Translations under genes and position numbers: made by a program
Shown: positions 48,322 through 58,703 of the stretch, in pieces
Position numbering within the stretch: the stretch's first letter is position 1
Layout: each line of letters opens with the position of its first letter
Assembly (NCBI RefSeq): GCF_003046315.1
Contig: NZ_PZZP01000001.1
Coordinates: 620,001 to 684,000 of the forward strand
DNA from: Desmospora activa DSM 45169
GTDB taxonomy: Bacteria; Bacillota; Bacilli; Thermoactinomycetales; DSM-45169
Reading direction: 5' to 3'
DNA: 64,000 nucleotides
The notes under the pieces: model-generated
What the model saw: the letters and a program-made list of their open reading frames with translations, nothing else
Databases searched by the model: none
What the model was told of the DNA's origin: nothing

Positions 48322-49185
48322 GTGTTCAAGGGTATATTTCGAAAGCAAAAAAAATATGCGACCATCCCTTCTGAGCAAGCTAAACGGGACATCCCGGAAG
48401 GGATTATGCAAAAGTGTCCCCGTTGTGGTGCGATCAGTGTCACAAAGGAACTGGAGAAGAACTGGAAGGTTTGCAAAAACTGCGATTATCACCATGCGCT
48501 GTCCGCCCGTGAACGGATTGGGATCACGGTAGATGAGGGGCGCTTCTTTGAGTTTGATGCCGAACTGGTGTCGGAAGATCCACTCCATTTCCCTCATTAT
48601 CTGGAGAAGTTGAAGAAGGATCGGGAGAAAACGGGGCAAAATGAAGCAGTGGTTACTGGGGAGTGTACCATCGGTGGCTACCCTGCAATCATCGGTGTGA
48701 TGGATTCCCATTTTCGTATGGGCAGCATGGGCTCTGTCGTCGGTGAAAAAATTGCGCGTGCCGCCGATCGCGCTGCGACCAAACGATATCCTTTTATTTT
48801 ATTTTCCGCTTCCGGTGGAGCCCGCATGCAAGAAGGGGTCCTCTCTTTGATGCAGATGGCTAAAACCAGTGCGGCCCTGGAACGGTTGCACCGGGAACGA
48901 CTGCTGTTTGTTTCCATTTTGACCAATCCTACCACTGGGGGTGTTTCCGCCAGCTTTTCTTCCCTGGGTGATTTAAACATCGCTGAACCGGAAGCGCTGA
49001 TCGGATTTGCCGGACGACGGGTGATTGAGCAGACCGTACGCCAAAAACTGCCCGATGATTTTCAGACGGCAGAGTTTTTATTGAAACACGGTCAGCTGGA
49101 CCAAGTGGTGCATCGCTCCCGCATGCGGGATACCTTGATACAAATTTTGGACTTGCATACGGATGGGGGGGAGAACAATGAATAA
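48322..49185 (+). CDS. accD: Acetyl-CoA carboxylase carboxyltransferase subunit beta
   Basis: A 287-aa subunit of the carboxyltransferase half of acetyl-CoA carboxylase, which makes malonyl-CoA for fatty-acid synthesis. The N-terminal zinc ribbon is seen as CPRCG and CKNCDYH near residues 33-57. Crotonase-like motifs include [22 protein letters not shown] near residue 168 and [15 protein letters not shown] near 208. GTG 48322 is used after GAGGTG; its spacing is long, so the start is a little unsure. Its end overlaps accA by 8 bp, matching the usual AccDA pairing. Confidence 0.95.
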   Translation: MFKGIFRKQKKYATIPSEQAKRDIPEGIMQKCPRCGAISVTKELEKNWKVCKNCDYHHALSARERIGITVDEGRFFEFDAELVSEDPLHFPHYLEKLKKDREKTGQNEAVVTGECTIGGYPAIIGVMDSHFRMGSMGSVVGEKIARAADRAATKRYPFILFSASGGARMQEGVLSLMQMAKTSAALERLHRERLLFVSILTNPTTGGVSASFSSLGDLNIAEPEALIGFAGRRVIEQTVRQKLPDDFQTAEFLLKHGQLDQVVHRSRMRDTLIQILDLHTDGGENNE

Positions 49186-50140
49186 CGGACAATTGTCTTT
49201 TGAGCGTCCGTTGGTGGACCTGCGGGACAAGATCGCCGAATTGGAGCAATTCAGTAAAGAGAAGTCGATCGATCTCTCCCTCGAAATTGAGAAACTACAG
49301 GAAAAAGCGCGACGGATGGAGGAAGAAATCTACGGTAATCTGACCACTTGGCAAAAGGTACAGATTGCCCGCCATGCTTCACGACCCACTACATCGGATT
49401 ATATCCGCTCTCTGTTTACGGATTTTATGGAGCTACACGGGGATCGCCTGTATGGCGATGATCCTGCCATCATCGGGGGGATCGCCAAGCTGGACGGTCG
49501 TCCAGTGACTGTGATCGGACATGAGCGGGGCAAAGATACAAAAGACAAAGTCGCCCACAACTTCGGTCTTCCTCATCCCGAAGGGTATCGGAAGGCACTC
49601 CGCCTGATGCAACAAGCGGATAAGTTTGGACGGCCGATCATCTGTTTTGTAGACACCCAAGGCGCTCACCCTGGGGTTGAAGCGGAAGAGCGGGGGCAAA
49701 GTGAAGCTATCGCCCGCAATCTACGCGAAATGGCAGGCTTTCGTGTGCCCATCGTCTGCGTGGTGACCGGTGAAGGCGGAAGTGGTGGTGCGTTGGCCAT
49801 CAGCGTGGGCAACCGTTTGTTGATGTTGGAGCACGCGTATTACTCCGTGATCTCCCCGGAAGGGGCGGCGGCCATTTTGTGGCGGGATGCAGCCAAAGCG
49901 CAAGAAGCGGCGGAGGCGTTAAAAATTACGGCCCAAGACTTGCACGCACTCGGCGTGATCGACACGGTCATTCCGGAACCTAAAGGTGGCGCCCATAAGG
50001 ACCCCGCTGCCCAGGCACAGGCGATTAAGAAAAATATTCTCGCTACCCTGGACTCCCTCACTGGAATGGATGGGGATGCGTTGGTGTTGGATCGGCATAA
50101 AAAATTTGAGAAGATCGGGGTTTACTCCACCGTGGGTTGA
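49178..50140 (+). CDS. accA: Acetyl-CoA carboxylase carboxyltransferase subunit alpha
   Basis: A 320-aa partner of AccD, forming the alpha2-beta2 carboxyltransferase. The N-terminal helical region ([14 protein letters not shown]) leads to the crotonase-like core with [26 protein letters not shown] near residue 104, [21 protein letters not shown] near 160, and [36 protein letters not shown] near 198-233. ATG 49178 follows GGGGGGAG; an in-frame GTG 15 bases earlier lies deeper in accD. A terminator-like stem overlaps the stop region. Confidence 0.96.
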   Translation: MNNGQLSFERPLVDLRDKIAELEQFSKEKSIDLSLEIEKLQEKARRMEEEIYGNLTTWQKVQIARHASRPTTSDYIRSLFTDFMELHGDRLYGDDPAIIGGIAKLDGRPVTVIGHERGKDTKDKVAHNFGLPHPEGYRKALRLMQQADKFGRPIICFVDTQGAHPGVEAEERGQSEAIARNLREMAGFRVPIVCVVTGEGGSGGALAISVGNRLLMLEHAYYSVISPEGAAAILWRDAAKAQEAAEALKITAQDLHALGVIDTVIPEPKGGAHKDPAAQAQAIKKNILATLDSLTGMDGDALVLDRHKKFEKIGVYSTVG

Positions 50141-50165
50141 ATTTTTCAACCACGGCTCTCTTTTT
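50130..50165 (+). terminator. Terminator overlapping the accA stop codon
   Basis: CCGTGGGTTGAA (50130-50141) pairs with TTCAACCACGG (50145-50155) with one bulge, followed by TCTCTTTTTG. The stem covers the last codons of accA. Confidence 0.65.
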
Positions 50166-50349
50166 GTCCCGCATGGACGAAAATCGTCCCGGAGGGTGGA
50201 AAGACAAGGGCAGAGAGTGTCGGGTGAATGAGATCCTTTGCGTGACAAGAGATCGAAGGCACTTTATCTCCCGATCACCCTGGTAATGATGACTGCTCTT
50301 GCTTGAAAAAGAGAGAATTGATTGATCCGTATAGGAGAGGTGAAAGTAG

Positions 50350-51309
<960 letters not shown>

Positions 51310-51323
51310 AAGGAAGGACATCG

Positions 51324-53075
51324 ATGCGCAAAACAAAAATCGTATGTACGATCGGTCCGGCGAGCGAAGATCTGGATACACTCAAAAGTCTCATCCAAGT
51401 GGGAATGAATGTGGCTCGGCTCAATTTTTCCCATGGGGACCATAACGAGCATTTACAAAGAATTAATCGCATTCGCCAAGTGGAAAAAGAGCTGGGTACG
51501 CGCGTGGCACTGTTGCTGGATACCCGTGGACCGGAAATCCGTACAGGGGAATTGAGTGTTGATCAGTTGGAGTTGGAAACCGGTGCTGACTTTACATTGA
51601 CCACAGAGATCATTCAAGGTGATAGCACCAGAGTTTCCGTTTCCTATTCTGGATTGGTCCATGATGTTGCACCCGGTTCCATTATTTTGATTGATGACGG
51701 GTTGATCAGTCTCAAAGTAAAAGAAGTGGCGGGAACGGAAATCCATTGCCACATCATGAACGGAGGTCCCTTGAAGAGTCGGAAAGGGGTTAACGTTCCC
51801 GGCGTTTCTGTCAACCTTCCGGGAATTACGGAGAAGGATGCCGCTGACATTCGTTTTGGTATTGAACAGGGAGTCGATTTTATCGCGGCATCCTTTGTGC
51901 GAAAGCCGGAAGATGTGCTGGAGATTCGTCAAATTCTGGAGGAATACGGAGCCGATATCGCTATTATCTCCAAAATTGAAAACCGTGAAGGTGTGGAAAA
52001 CCTGGAATCGATCTTGTCGGTATCCGACGGGCTGATGGTTGCTCGAGGTGACTTAGGGGTGGAGATTCCCGCCGAAGAGGTGCCGATCGTTCAAAAGGAA
52101 ATGATTCGCTTATGCAATCGCCTGGGTAAACCGGTGATCACAGCGACACAAATGTTGGACTCCATGCAACGCAATCCTCGTCCCACCAGGGCTGAAGCGA
52201 GCGATGTAGCCAACGCCATCATCGATGGCACCGATGCGATCATGTTATCGGGTGAAACGGCGAGTGGCCGGTATCCGCTGGAAGCGGTGCAAACGATGGA
52301 TCGGATTGCCTCCCGCACGGAAAGTTCTCTAAAATATCGAGACCTGTTTCGAGAACGGATCGAAGAAACGGATGTCAGCATCCCCGATTCCATCAGCCAA
52401 GCGGTTGTTCATACAGCCTGGACGCTGAAATCATCGGCCATCATCACATCAACCGAAAGTGGACGCACCGCCCGGATGGTTTCCAAATATCGTCCCCAGG
52501 CTCCGATTGTGGCGGTAACGGTCCATGAATCCGTTTTGCGTAAATTGTGTTTAATTTGGGGGGTTTACCCCTTGTTGGGTAACTTGGTTACCTCCACTGA
52601 TGAAATGCTGAAATCCGCCATTACGGCTTCACTGGAATCCGGATATGTACGGCATGGAGATTCTGTCGTCATTACTGGTGGCGTCCCTGTGGCTCAATCG
52701 GGGACGACCAACCTGATGAAGGTTCATGTGATTGGGGATGTGCTGGCCAAGGGCCAAGGGGTAGGTAAAAAAGTGTTGACGGGGAAAGTGGTGGTTGGCA
52801 CCAGCCCGCAAGAATTACGCGATAAAATGACGGATGGCGCCATCTTGGTCACCCGTAGCACAGATAAGGATATGATGGACTCCTTTGAGCGAGCGGCCGC
52901 AGTGATTGTGGAAGAGGGAGGACTGACCTCCCATGCGGCAGTGGTGGGCCTCAGCCTTGGGATTCCCGTTGTAGTTGGAGTGCAAGATGCGGTTCGGTTA
53001 TTTCAAGACGGCATTGAAGTAACCGTCGATGCGGAGAGAGGCCATATCTATTCTGGTAGAGCCAATGTATTATAA
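51324..53075 (+). CDS. pyk: Pyruvate kinase with C-terminal PEP-utiliser domain
   Basis: A 583-aa pyruvate kinase. The barrel and active site show [16 protein letters not shown] at the N-terminus, [15 protein letters not shown], the [14 protein letters not shown] lysine region near 214 and [14 protein letters not shown] followed by ATQMLDSM. Beyond residue 475 an extra domain carries [24 protein letters not shown], resembling the phosphohistidine domain of PEP synthase; this extension is standard in Bacillus and Geobacillus pyruvate kinases. Length fits. It follows pfkA closely and is followed by a strong terminator. Confidence 0.97.
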   Translation: MRKTKIVCTIGPASEDLDTLKSLIQVGMNVARLNFSHGDHNEHLQRINRIRQVEKELGTRVALLLDTRGPEIRTGELSVDQLELETGADFTLTTEIIQGDSTRVSVSYSGLVHDVAPGSIILIDDGLISLKVKEVAGTEIHCHIMNGGPLKSRKGVNVPGVSVNLPGITEKDAADIRFGIEQGVDFIAASFVRKPEDVLEIRQILEEYGADIAIISKIENREGVENLESILSVSDGLMVARGDLGVEIPAEEVPIVQKEMIRLCNRLGKPVITATQMLDSMQRNPRPTRAEASDVANAIIDGTDAIMLSGETASGRYPLEAVQTMDRIASRTESSLKYRDLFRERIEETDVSIPDSISQAVVHTAWTLKSSAIITSTESGRTARMVSKYRPQAPIVAVTVHESVLRKLCLIWGVYPLLGNLVTSTDEMLKSAITASLESGYVRHGDSVVITGGVPVAQSGTTNLMKVHVIGDVLAKGQGVGKKVLTGKVVVGTSPQELRDKMTDGAILVTRSTDKDMMDSFERAAAVIVEEGGLTSHAAVVGLSLGIPVVVGVQDAVRLFQDGIEVTVDAERGHIYSGRANVL

Positions 53076-53089
53076 CGCTCACAATAAAG

Positions 53090-53125
53090 AGGCGCTGATG
53101 GGAGATACCCTGTCAGCGCCTGTTT
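53090..53125 (+). terminator. Terminator after pyk
   Basis: AGGCGCTGA (53090-53098) pairs with TCAGCGCCT (53113-53121) and runs into GTTTAAAC. Confidence 0.75.
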
Positions 53126-53130
53126 AAACG

Positions 53131-53205
53131 CTAGATGATACCGAGTTTCGGAAATATCCACCAACGGAGCCGTCTACGTCGTTTTTTTCGCTTTGACAGC
53201 TTCAT
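53131..53205 (-). CDS. Possible 24-aa arginine-rich peptide
   Basis: A minus-strand frame begins ATG AAG CTG TCA at 53205 and ends TAG at 53131. It encodes [16 protein letters not shown], then IFPKLGII. Eleven of the first sixteen residues or so are Lys/Arg or Trp. GAGGTGAAG lies seven or eight bases upstream. It lies just beyond the pyk terminator hairpin, which could also stop its transcript. No family is recognised, and such a short frame could arise by chance; the good ribosome site and skewed composition are the support. Confidence 0.35.
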   Translation of the reverse strand: MKLSKRKKRRRRLRWWIFPKLGII

Positions 53206-53409
53206 GTTTGCTTCACCTCATTCCTTCTTACCGTACAGGATCCGTATCTTTTGTTTCTATAATATCCATAAGTAGGAGGTTTGGCTATTCACAGTATGTG
53301 TGATGGTTACCGGAAATATGTAAAATTCGGGGCGATCGCTGAAGAAATTCGTCCATCCTCCCCTTCTCTGCTATAATGAAAATTAATTTCAATTGTGGAG
53401 GCAACCAGA
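53206..53409. other. Intergenic region upstream of the thioesterase gene
   Basis: Together with the preceding hairpin and small frame this makes a 334-bp stretch without a certain gene. It contains a TATAAT at 53372-53377, 32 bp before the GTG at 53410, and a weak TTCGTC at 53348 as -35. A TAGGAGGT at 53272-53280 has no convincing start codon behind it. Confidence 0.5.
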
Positions 53410-53856
53410 GTGCCGATGAATGAACCTTTTCATGAAGAGCGATTCCAGGTGCGATATCAGGAAACCGACCAGATGGGTGTCGTTCATCACAGCCAGTATG
53501 CGGTCTGGTTTGAGGTGGGGCGAATTGGATTGATTGATCGCCTGGGGTTATCCTATGGAGAGCTGGAGAAAAAGGGGATGCTCCTACCCGTGGTCGATCT
53601 TCGTTGTCGATATGTGGCCTCTGCCAGATTTGGCGATGAAGTCGGGATTCGCACACAGGTGGATGAAATCCGGGGACCCAAATTGACGTTTGCATATGAA
53701 GTGGTGCGGGTGGGTGACAAACAGCGGTTGTCACACGGAAAAACCATTCACCTATGGGTTGATGGCAACATGAAGCCCTTTGATTTTGAGCGTAAGCAGC
53801 CCGATATAGCGAGATGTTTACGCAGGTTTGCCCGCAGCAGTGAAAAAGGAGAGTGA
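53410..53856 (+). CDS. Acyl-CoA thioesterase, 4HBT (YbgC-like) hot-dog family
   Basis: A 148-aa single hot-dog thioesterase that hydrolyses acyl-CoA in the cytosol. The 4HBT signature appears as RYQETDQMGVVHHSQYAVWFEVGR near residues 16-39, with the catalytic Asp (ETDQMG). GTG 53410 is chosen because GGAGG ends eight bases before it; ATG 53416 is the alternative. It has its own TATAAT and is followed by fxsA, whose start is six bases after its stop. Its natural acyl substrate is unknown. Confidence 0.87.
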   Translation: MPMNEPFHEERFQVRYQETDQMGVVHHSQYAVWFEVGRIGLIDRLGLSYGELEKKGMLLPVVDLRCRYVASARFGDEVGIRTQVDEIRGPKLTFAYEVVRVGDKQRLSHGKTIHLWVDGNMKPFDFERKQPDIARCLRRFARSSEKGE

Positions 53857-53861
53857 GGGAC

Positions 53862-54260
53862 ATGGCGTTTCGGATCATGATTCTTTTGCTGATTATTGTT
53901 CCGGCGCTGGAAATTTGGGGGTTGATCACTGTAGGGGGATGGATCGGCCCATGGCCCACGGTATTGTTGGTGATCGCCACGGGTGTCGTCGGCGGTTATC
54001 TGGCTAAATGGCAGGGACTGCAAACCTTGCGATTGGCACAGATCCAGCTGCGAAATAATGAACTGCCCGGTGAAGCGATTCTGGACGGCATCTGCATTTT
54101 GTGTGGGGGGCTGTTACTACTAACTCCCGGTTTTTTCACAGATATAGTTGGATTTTTCCTGTTAATACCCTATACCCGTGGGATGATAAAGGTGTTCATC
54201 AAGAAAAACCTAACCCGTATGATGCAAAACGGGACGATTGTATGGGTTTCCCGACGCTAA
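53862..54260 (+). CDS. fxsA: FxsA-family membrane protein
   Basis: A 132-aa membrane protein of the FxsA family (B. subtilis YtzA), with about four hydrophobic stretches. Typical sequence includes PALEIWGLITVGGWIGPWPTVLLVIATGVVGGYLAKWQG and GGLLLLTPGFFTDIVGFFLLIP. E. coli FxsA relieves phage F exclusion by binding PifA; elsewhere its role is unknown. ATG 53862 has GGAG/GAGGG upstream; a GTG at 53853 overlaps the thioesterase end. Its position before citZ matches Bacillus gene order. Confidence 0.9.
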   Translation: MAFRIMILLLIIVPALEIWGLITVGGWIGPWPTVLLVIATGVVGGYLAKWQGLQTLRLAQIQLRNNELPGEAILDGICILCGGLLLLTPGFFTDIVGFFLLIPYTRGMIKVFIKKNLTRMMQNGTIVWVSRR

Positions 54261-54615
54261 ATACCCCCTATGATTTCCTGTAAAATGTATATAAAAAGCA
54301 AATAAAGGGAATTTTTAATGCCGATTTCGAAAAGCGGTTCCAAGGTCTGCAACAGATCGGGTGAATCATGCGTTTTTTTGTGGTAAACTGAAGAGGGCGA
54401 TACGGGGCACGAAAGGCTTTCGTAATGGAATCGTGGACGCTCATAAGGAATGAACGGTTCTTTTACAAAAAGTTTTGCAACGCGTAGTCACTTTTTTGAA
54501 GTATGAAGAAAAGTAAGCGCTTTGCATTCATGATTATATGGAAAACGTTTTTTCATTTTCCCGACTGTCCGGCCTGATGTAGTGCCCAAGCACCATATAG
54601 AAAAGGAGCGATTAT
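54261..54615 (+). promoter_or_regulatory. 355-bp citZ upstream region with two cre-like sites
   Basis: No gene is seen here. Two matches to the CcpA catabolite response element lie close to citZ: AGTAAGCGCTTTGC (54512-54525) and TGGAAAACGTTTTTTCA (54539-54555). In B. subtilis citZ is repressed by CcpA and CcpC. I could not fix a -35/-10 pair with confidence; a TTTACA at 54462 and TTGCAA at 54475 are weak candidates. Confidence 0.5.
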
Positions 54616-55728
54616 ATGACGGTTGCCAAAGGATTGGAGGGTGTCGTTGCTCTTGACTCAAAGATCAGTTCCATTGTGAATGGTGTACTTACTTACCGCG
54701 GCATCGATATCGATGATTTAGCCGAAAACTCAAACTTCGAAGAAGTATCCTTCCTTCTTTGGAATGGACGGCTACCCAAACAGGACGAATTGGATGTGTT
54801 AAAACAGCGGTTGGCATCCGAAGCTGCGTTGCCTGAGGGCGTAGTGGAGCAGTTAAAAGCATATCCACAAAATGCTCATCCCATGTCTGCCCTTCGCACC
54901 GCCGTTTCCACCCTGGGTTTGTACGATGGACGCGCAGATGAAATCAGTGAAGAATTAAATCTTGATAAAGCGATTAGCCTGACGGCCAAAATGCCGACGA
55001 TTGTAGCGGCTCTGTTTCGCATCGGCAAAGGGGAAGAGCCGGTAGCGCCACAGGAGCATCGAGGCTTTGCGGAAAACTTTGTCTATATGCTCCATGGGCA
55101 GGAACCGGATGCGGTTGCGGTGAAGGCGATCGACAAAGCTCTGATTTTACATGCCGATCATGAGCTAAATGCCTCTACCTTCGCCGCCCGGGTAACGACG
55201 GCTACCTTATCGGACTTGTATTCTGCCATTACTACGGCGATTGGTACATTGAAAGGGCCCTTGCACGGTGGTGCCAATGAAGGCGTGATGGCGATGCTGG
55301 AGGAAATCGGCAGCATCGACAAAGTGGAAGCGGTTATTAACCGGAAGTTGGAAAACAAAGAAAAAATCATGGGCTTTGGCCATCGTGTTTACAAAGACGG
55401 CGATCCGCGGGCAAAGCATTTGCGCGAAATGTCCCGTCAGTTGGCTGAACAGACCGGAGATGCGAAATGGTTTGAGATGTCGGTTCAAATTGACGACCTC
55501 ATTCAACATGAAAAGGGATTAAAACCCAATGTGGACTTCTACTCCGCTTCCACCTACCATTACTTGGGTATCCCCCGCAATTTGTTTACGCCTATTTTTG
55601 CAATCAGTCGTGTGTCTGGATGGACTGCCCATGTGTTGGAGCAGTACAGTGACAACCGTCTAATCCGGCCGCGGGCCGATTATGTTGGACCGGTCGACGT
55701 TTCCTACGTGCCTATCGATCAACGCTAA
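54616..55728 (+). CDS. citZ: Citrate synthase
   Basis: A 370-aa citrate synthase, first enzyme of the TCA cycle. The N-terminal segment GLEGVVALDSKISSIVNGVLTYRGIDIDDLAE is typical of Gram-positive type I enzymes. Catalytic His residues are in LHADHELNAST near 176 and GPLHGGANEGVM near 212, with the active Asp in the late FYSAS region; GFGHRVYKDGDPRAKHL near 254 binds oxaloacetate. AAAGGAG precedes the ATG. It opens the citZ-icd-mdh series and has two cre-like sites upstream. Confidence 0.97.
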   Translation: MTVAKGLEGVVALDSKISSIVNGVLTYRGIDIDDLAENSNFEEVSFLLWNGRLPKQDELDVLKQRLASEAALPEGVVEQLKAYPQNAHPMSALRTAVSTLGLYDGRADEISEELNLDKAISLTAKMPTIVAALFRIGKGEEPVAPQEHRGFAENFVYMLHGQEPDAVAVKAIDKALILHADHELNASTFAARVTTATLSDLYSAITTAIGTLKGPLHGGANEGVMAMLEEIGSIDKVEAVINRKLENKEKIMGFGHRVYKDGDPRAKHLREMSRQLAEQTGDAKWFEMSVQIDDLIQHEKGLKPNVDFYSASTYHYLGIPRNLFTPIFAISRVSGWTAHVLEQYSDNRLIRPRADYVGPVDVSYVPIDQR

Positions 55729-55779
55729 ATCTGCGATACCATGCCCATTCCAATTCGCAACTAAAAAAGGAGTGTTATT

Positions 55780-57072
55780 ATGGCGCCGTTGGAAGCACCG
55801 CAACGTGGAGAAAAAATTACCCTTCAAAATGGTGAGCTTCAGGTTCCTAACAATCCGATCATCCCGTTTATCGAAGGGGATGGAACGGGTCCCGATATTT
55901 GGGCGGCTGCCCGTCGTGTGCTTGATGCTGCAGTGGAAAAAGCATACGGCTCCACCAAAAAGATCGAGTGGTTTGAGATCTATGCTGGCGAAAAAGCGTA
56001 CAATCAGCACGGTGAATGGTTGCCTCAAGAAACCCTGAAAACGATTGAGGAATATTACGTTGCGATCAAAGGGCCGTTGACCACCCCGGTGGGTGGAGGC
56101 ATTCGCTCCCTAAACGTCGCTCTGCGGCAAGAGTTGGATTTGTTTGTATGTGTGCGGCCGGTCCGTTATTTCAACGGAGTCCCCTCCCCAGTGAAGCGGC
56201 CGGAAGATGTCGATATGGTGATTTTCCGCGAAAACTCTGAAGATATCTATGCAGGTATCGAGTGGGAGGCAGAATCGGAGGAAGCGCAAAAAGTAATCCG
56301 TTTCCTGCGTGAGGATATGGGTGTGAAAAAGATCCGCTTCCCTGAAACTTCTGGTATCGGTATCAAGCCTGTTTCTCGTGAAGGAACGGAGCGGTTGGTC
56401 CGGTCTGCGATCCAGTACGCTTTGGATCATGGTCGCAAAAGCGTCACATTGGTGCATAAAGGAAACATTATGAAATTCACGGAAGGTTCCTTTAAAAATT
56501 GGGGCTATGAATTGGCTGCCCGTGAATTTGGCGATAAAGTGTTTACCTGGGTGCAATATGACGAGATCAAAGAGAAAGACGGGCTGGAGGCTGCCAACCG
56601 AGCACAGGCGGAAGCGGAAGCCGCCGGCAAGGTTATCGTCAAGGACTCGATCGCTGATGCATTCTTACAACAGATTTTAACCCGACCGGCCGAGTATGAT
56701 GTAATCGCTACTCTTAACCTGAACGGCGATTATGTTTCCGACGCTTTGGCTGCACAGGTAGGTGGGATCGGGATTGCACCGGGTGCCAACATTAACTTTG
56801 AAACTGGGCATGCCATCTTTGAAGCGACTCATGGCACCGCACCCAAATATGCGGGATTAGATAAGGTAAATCCGGGGTCTGTGATTTTATCCGGTGTGCT
56901 GATGCTGGAACATTTGGGCTGGCAAGAAGCAGCGGATCTCATTTATGGTGCGATGGATAAAACGATCGAGCAAAAACACGTTACCTACGATTTCGCCCGG
57001 TTGATGGAAGGGGCAACAGAATTAAAGTGCTCCGAGTTTGCTACAAAACTGATCGAAAATTTATCGCGCTAA
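55780..57072 (+). CDS. icd: NADP-dependent isocitrate dehydrogenase
   Basis: A 430-aa isocitrate dehydrogenase. Substrate-site motifs include [17 protein letters not shown] near residue 25, the phosphorylatable-serine equivalent region [21 protein letters not shown] near 94-115, [17 protein letters not shown] near 147 and [21 protein letters not shown] near 225. [20 protein letters not shown] near 352 marks the cofactor side, with the Lys/Tyr pattern of NADP-specific enzymes. AAAAGGAG precedes the ATG, 51 bases after citZ. Same order as B. subtilis citZ-icd-mdh. Confidence 0.97.
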   Translation: MAPLEAPQRGEKITLQNGELQVPNNPIIPFIEGDGTGPDIWAAARRVLDAAVEKAYGSTKKIEWFEIYAGEKAYNQHGEWLPQETLKTIEEYYVAIKGPLTTPVGGGIRSLNVALRQELDLFVCVRPVRYFNGVPSPVKRPEDVDMVIFRENSEDIYAGIEWEAESEEAQKVIRFLREDMGVKKIRFPETSGIGIKPVSREGTERLVRSAIQYALDHGRKSVTLVHKGNIMKFTEGSFKNWGYELAAREFGDKVFTWVQYDEIKEKDGLEAANRAQAEAEAAGKVIVKDSIADAFLQQILTRPAEYDVIATLNLNGDYVSDALAAQVGGIGIAPGANINFETGHAIFEATHGTAPKYAGLDKVNPGSVILSGVLMLEHLGWQEAADLIYGAMDKTIEQKHVTYDFARLMEGATELKCSEFATKLIENLSR

Positions 57073-57129
57073 CCCCCTCTGCATACTACCTTCCACATGT
57101 ACCGTAGGAAACTACGGGAAATTAAGCTC

Positions 57130-57240
57130 GTGGAGAGGACTCGTTGGAGACTCGATGAATCGAGAAGCTCTACCACTTACCTGTGAGCAGTTCACAAAAC
57201 AATCAGTGGGGGAACAACAGCCCCCCACTGATTAAGTTTT
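57130..57240 (+). other. Structured icd-mdh intergenic RNA with a GC-rich hairpin
   Basis: Two structures can be drawn. GTGGAGAG near 57132 pairs with CTCTACCAC (one bulge) near 57169, enclosing CTCGATGAATCGAG, a small hairpin. Next AATCAGTGGGGG (57201-57212) pairs perfectly with CCCCCACTGATT (57222-57233), followed by AAGTTTTAC. The T tract is imperfect, so the second hairpin may be a partial terminator or mRNA stabiliser that sets the icd:mdh ratio. Confidence 0.6.
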
Positions 57241-57278
57241 ACTCATCATTTCAACAATCGTTGAGGAGGACGCACATC

Positions 57279-58217
57279 ATGTCGATTCGCAGAAAGAAAA
57301 TTTCCATTATCGGCAGCGGCTTTACCGGTGCCACCACTGCATTGATGCTGGCACAAAAAGAGTTGGGAGATATCGTGCTGGTCGATATCCCGCAAGCGGA
57401 AGGCCCGACCAAGGGAAAAGCGTTGGATATGGCGCAAGCGGGTCCGGTAGAGGGGTTTGATGCTCAGGTTACCGGGACCGTCGATTATAAGGATACCGCT
57501 GAATCTGACTTGGTGATCATCACTGCGGGGATTGCTCGTAAGCCGGGAATGAGCCGGGATGACTTGGTGAGCACCAATGCCAAGGTGATGCGTTCGGTTA
57601 CTGAGCAAGTGGTGAAATACTCCCCGAACTGTACAATTCTAGTATTGACCAATCCGGTGGATGCGATGACATATGAAGTGTTCCGTACCTCCGGTTTCCC
57701 CAAAAACCGCGTGATCGGTCAATCCGGAGTGCTGGATACCGCCCGTTTCCGCACATTTGTGGCGCAAGAGCTGAACCTGTCCGTCGAAGATGTAACCGGT
57801 TTTGTGTTGGGGGGACATGGTGACGATATGGTGCCGCTGGTCCGTTACTCTTATGCCGGTGGGATTCCATTGGAGAAGTGGTTGCCCCAAGAGCGCTTGG
57901 ACGCCATCGTAGAGCGCACCCGTAAAGGGGGCGGCGAGATTGTGGGCTTGTTAGGTAACGGTAGTGCTTACTACGCCCCCGCCGCTTCTCTGGTGCAAAT
58001 GGCAGAAGCGATCTTAAAAGACAAACGCCGCGTATTGCCGGCCATCGCTTATTTGGAAGGCGAATACGGATACAAGGATATGTATCTCGGTGTTCCTGTT
58101 GTCTTGGGTGGAAACGGCTTGGAACAAATCATTGAGCTGGATCTGACAGAAGAGGAAAAAGCAGCTCTCGACCGTTCTGCCGATTCGGTACGTAGTGTAA
58201 TGAAGGTACTGGGTTAA
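57279..58217 (+). CDS. mdh: Malate dehydrogenase
   Basis: A 312-aa NAD-dependent malate dehydrogenase of the LDH-like branch. Visible are the Rossmann [21 protein letters not shown] (residues 9-29), [21 protein letters not shown], the [20 protein letters not shown] loop near 80-99 with substrate Args, [13 protein letters not shown] near 120 and the catalytic [16 protein letters not shown] near 174. It starts at ATG 57279 after TGAGGAGG; a longer in-frame start at 57183 runs through the icd-mdh hairpin. It completes the citZ-icd-mdh group. Confidence 0.97.
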   Translation: MSIRRKKISIIGSGFTGATTALMLAQKELGDIVLVDIPQAEGPTKGKALDMAQAGPVEGFDAQVTGTVDYKDTAESDLVIITAGIARKPGMSRDDLVSTNAKVMRSVTEQVVKYSPNCTILVLTNPVDAMTYEVFRTSGFPKNRVIGQSGVLDTARFRTFVAQELNLSVEDVTGFVLGGHGDDMVPLVRYSYAGGIPLEKWLPQERLDAIVERTRKGGGEIVGLLGNGSAYYAPAASLVQMAEAILKDKRRVLPAIAYLEGEYGYKDMYLGVPVVLGGNGLEQIIELDLTEEEKAALDRSADSVRSVMKVLG

Positions 58218-58523
58218 CGGGAGATCGAGTGTCCTATCAACAAAGGTTGTTCAGGCGGTCGGGAGTGGATTTCCGCCTTTGATCCATGCGTGGCAGAGTC
58301 GCTCATTCGGAAGTCCATCCCTCCCAAAATACAATCAAAGATACCCGATGGGACATCTAGGCTGAGCAGGGGGCGGTTTTCAACTTGCTGTTGGCAAACG
58401 CTTGAGGGAGTGTCGAGGTGGTGATCCCAATCCACAGTCGCAATGCTTCCAGGTTAGCCGGAGTCGCTTAATGCCTCCCATAACTTCGCTACCTTCTGAC
58501 CCTTAAGTGTGTTGGTTACATCT

Positions 58524-58548
58524 GGGCCCGCAAGCCGGGCCCTTTTTA
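58524..58548 (+). terminator. Very stable terminator in the mdh downstream region
   Basis: GGGCCCG (58524-58530) pairs with CGGGCCC (58536-58542) around CAAGC, then five T. It lies 306 bases after the mdh stop. Confidence 0.85.
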
Positions 58549-58646
58549 CATCGGAGAAGGCGGCTCCCTCTTTATCTGATATGGAAGTTCAATCCCACCT
58601 CTTCTGACTGGTTCAACCTGCATCGATAAAGAAGCCACCTCACTGC

Positions 58647-58676
58647 TTGAAATTTTAATCAATACACGTTTAAAAT
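58647..58676 (+). promoter_or_regulatory. Promoter of the MaoC-like gene
   Basis: TTGAAA (58647-58652) and TAAAAT (58671-58676) have an 18-bp spacer and lie 28 bp before the ATG at 58704. Confidence 0.6.
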
Positions 58677-58703
58677 GAAAGCGCATACAAAAGGAGGCTT
58701 ATT

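Larger units (their letters stand above)
58218..58703 (+). other. 486-bp intergenic region between mdh and the MaoC-like gene
   Basis: No convincing gene. The first 300 bases are GC-rich and contain short self-complementary blocks (GGCGG near 58254 with CCGCC near 58273, for example). They end at a very stable terminator at 58524-58548. That leaves about 300 nt after the mdh stop before termination, long for a 3' UTR, so a small RNA is possible. The last part holds the promoter at 58647-58676. Confidence 0.45.

Noticed and set aside
53272-53373. 31-codon TTG-started frame after TAGGAGG
   Set aside because: The ribosome site is only one base from the TTG, and the next ATG is too far.
53285-53980. 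231-codon minus-strand frame opposite the thioesterase and fxsA
   Set aside because: Antisense to two well-supported genes; composition is typical of a shadow and no ribosome site was found.
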